Positions 63,776 to 64,000 of a DNA stretch of 64,000 nt are shown here, piece after piece. The stretch is from Dendrocalamus latiflorus (lineage: Eukaryota; Streptophyta; Magnoliopsida; Poales; Poaceae). The DNA lies in assembly GCA_017311315.1 (NCBI GenBank), contig CM029626.1, forward strand, positions 32,048,869 to 32,112,868, written 5' to 3'. Each line of letters begins with the position of its first letter. Position 1 is the first letter of the stretch. A program made the position numbers and the translations under genes. The notes under the pieces are model-generated. The model was not told where the DNA came from and did no database searches. It saw only the letters and a program-made list of their open reading frames with translations.

Positions 63776-64000
63776 GGCGGCGTGAACTGGGAATAATATG
63801 ATACGAGGAATGGATCCATGTTGGACCTTTCCGGTTGGTGCATAACATGAATTTGGCATAACTCAAATATAGTTATGCAGGCTAAATTGCAAAAACGTGG
63901 TTTGGAAATACTTTTAACTAAACTGAAATTCTCTTTTGTATGCACTATGGCCGTTCAGCATTAGGGTTCCTGGTATCTCTTGACTGCAGTAGATAATACT
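63776..64000. other. No gene recognised
   Basis: AT-rich sequence after the possible donor at about 63769, consistent with an intron that continues past the window edge. Confidence 0.4.

Noticed and set aside
1..64000. tRNA, rRNA, snoRNA or miRNA genes
   Set aside because: No cloverleaf with conserved A/B boxes or other RNA gene was recognised by eye. MITE hairpins could yield small RNAs, but that needs sequencing data.

Overview
The window is nuclear DNA of a flowering plant, almost certainly a grass (Poaceae). The reasons are the GC-rich first exons, Tourist-like MITEs with GGGCCTGTTTGG-type ends, and the retrotransposon lineages present (Tekay chromovirus, Tat with antisense gene, Sirevirus, Angela-like copia). 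Gene fragments of DUF829/TMEM53, TFIIS-N, ATG13, PHP-domain and BIG BROTHER-like RING proteins read like grass orthologues. No prokaryotic gene, rRNA, tRNA or CRISPR array was seen. All identifications are by eye from translated motifs; no database search was run.

Layout. 1-1.93 kb: a Tat gag scrap fused to a decayed copia RT/RNase H and its LTR. 1.98-8.37 kb: a TMEM53-like (DUF829) pseudogene split by a complete minus-strand copia element (2147-7600, TSD CAAGG). 8.6-9.8 kb: a diverged gypsy LTR remnant with a MITE inside. 10.3-12.5 kb: a small four-exon gene of unknown function with a MITE in intron 3. 14.5-18.7 kb: the best intact gene, a minus-strand TFIIS N-terminal-domain protein with its 5' leader. 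19.5-50 kb: a nested retrotransposon block. In it, a truncated Sirevirus (20053-22995) sits inside an Angela-like LTR. A complete Tekay gypsy element (23148-47734, LTRs about 3.7 kb) is split by a complete Tat element (31253-42353, TSD TACAT). A duplicated segment lies on both sides of the block (about 19.49 and 48.63 kb); its right copy carries a small Helitron.

50-64 kb is a gene-fragment zone: a hAT-like element with an LRR receptor fragment; a solo Tat LTR; a 3.67-kb element with about 310-bp terminal inverted repeats that carries a broken plant mobile domain (PMD) gene; then same-strand fragments of ATG13, a PHP phosphoesterase and a RING-H2 E3 ligase. A 77-bp direct repeat lies just before and just after that fragment cluster. 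The last kilobase is a GC-rich tandem duplication that may be a first exon.

Only the TFIIS-N gene and the small unknown gene look like working host genes. Every retroelement pol reading frame carries stops or frameshifts, so any movement of these copies would need proteins made elsewhere. The most interesting parts are the PMD element with hairpin-rich termini, the ATG13-PHP-RING fragment cluster, the spliced antisense gene in the Tat element, and the pre-gag ORF of the Tekay element.
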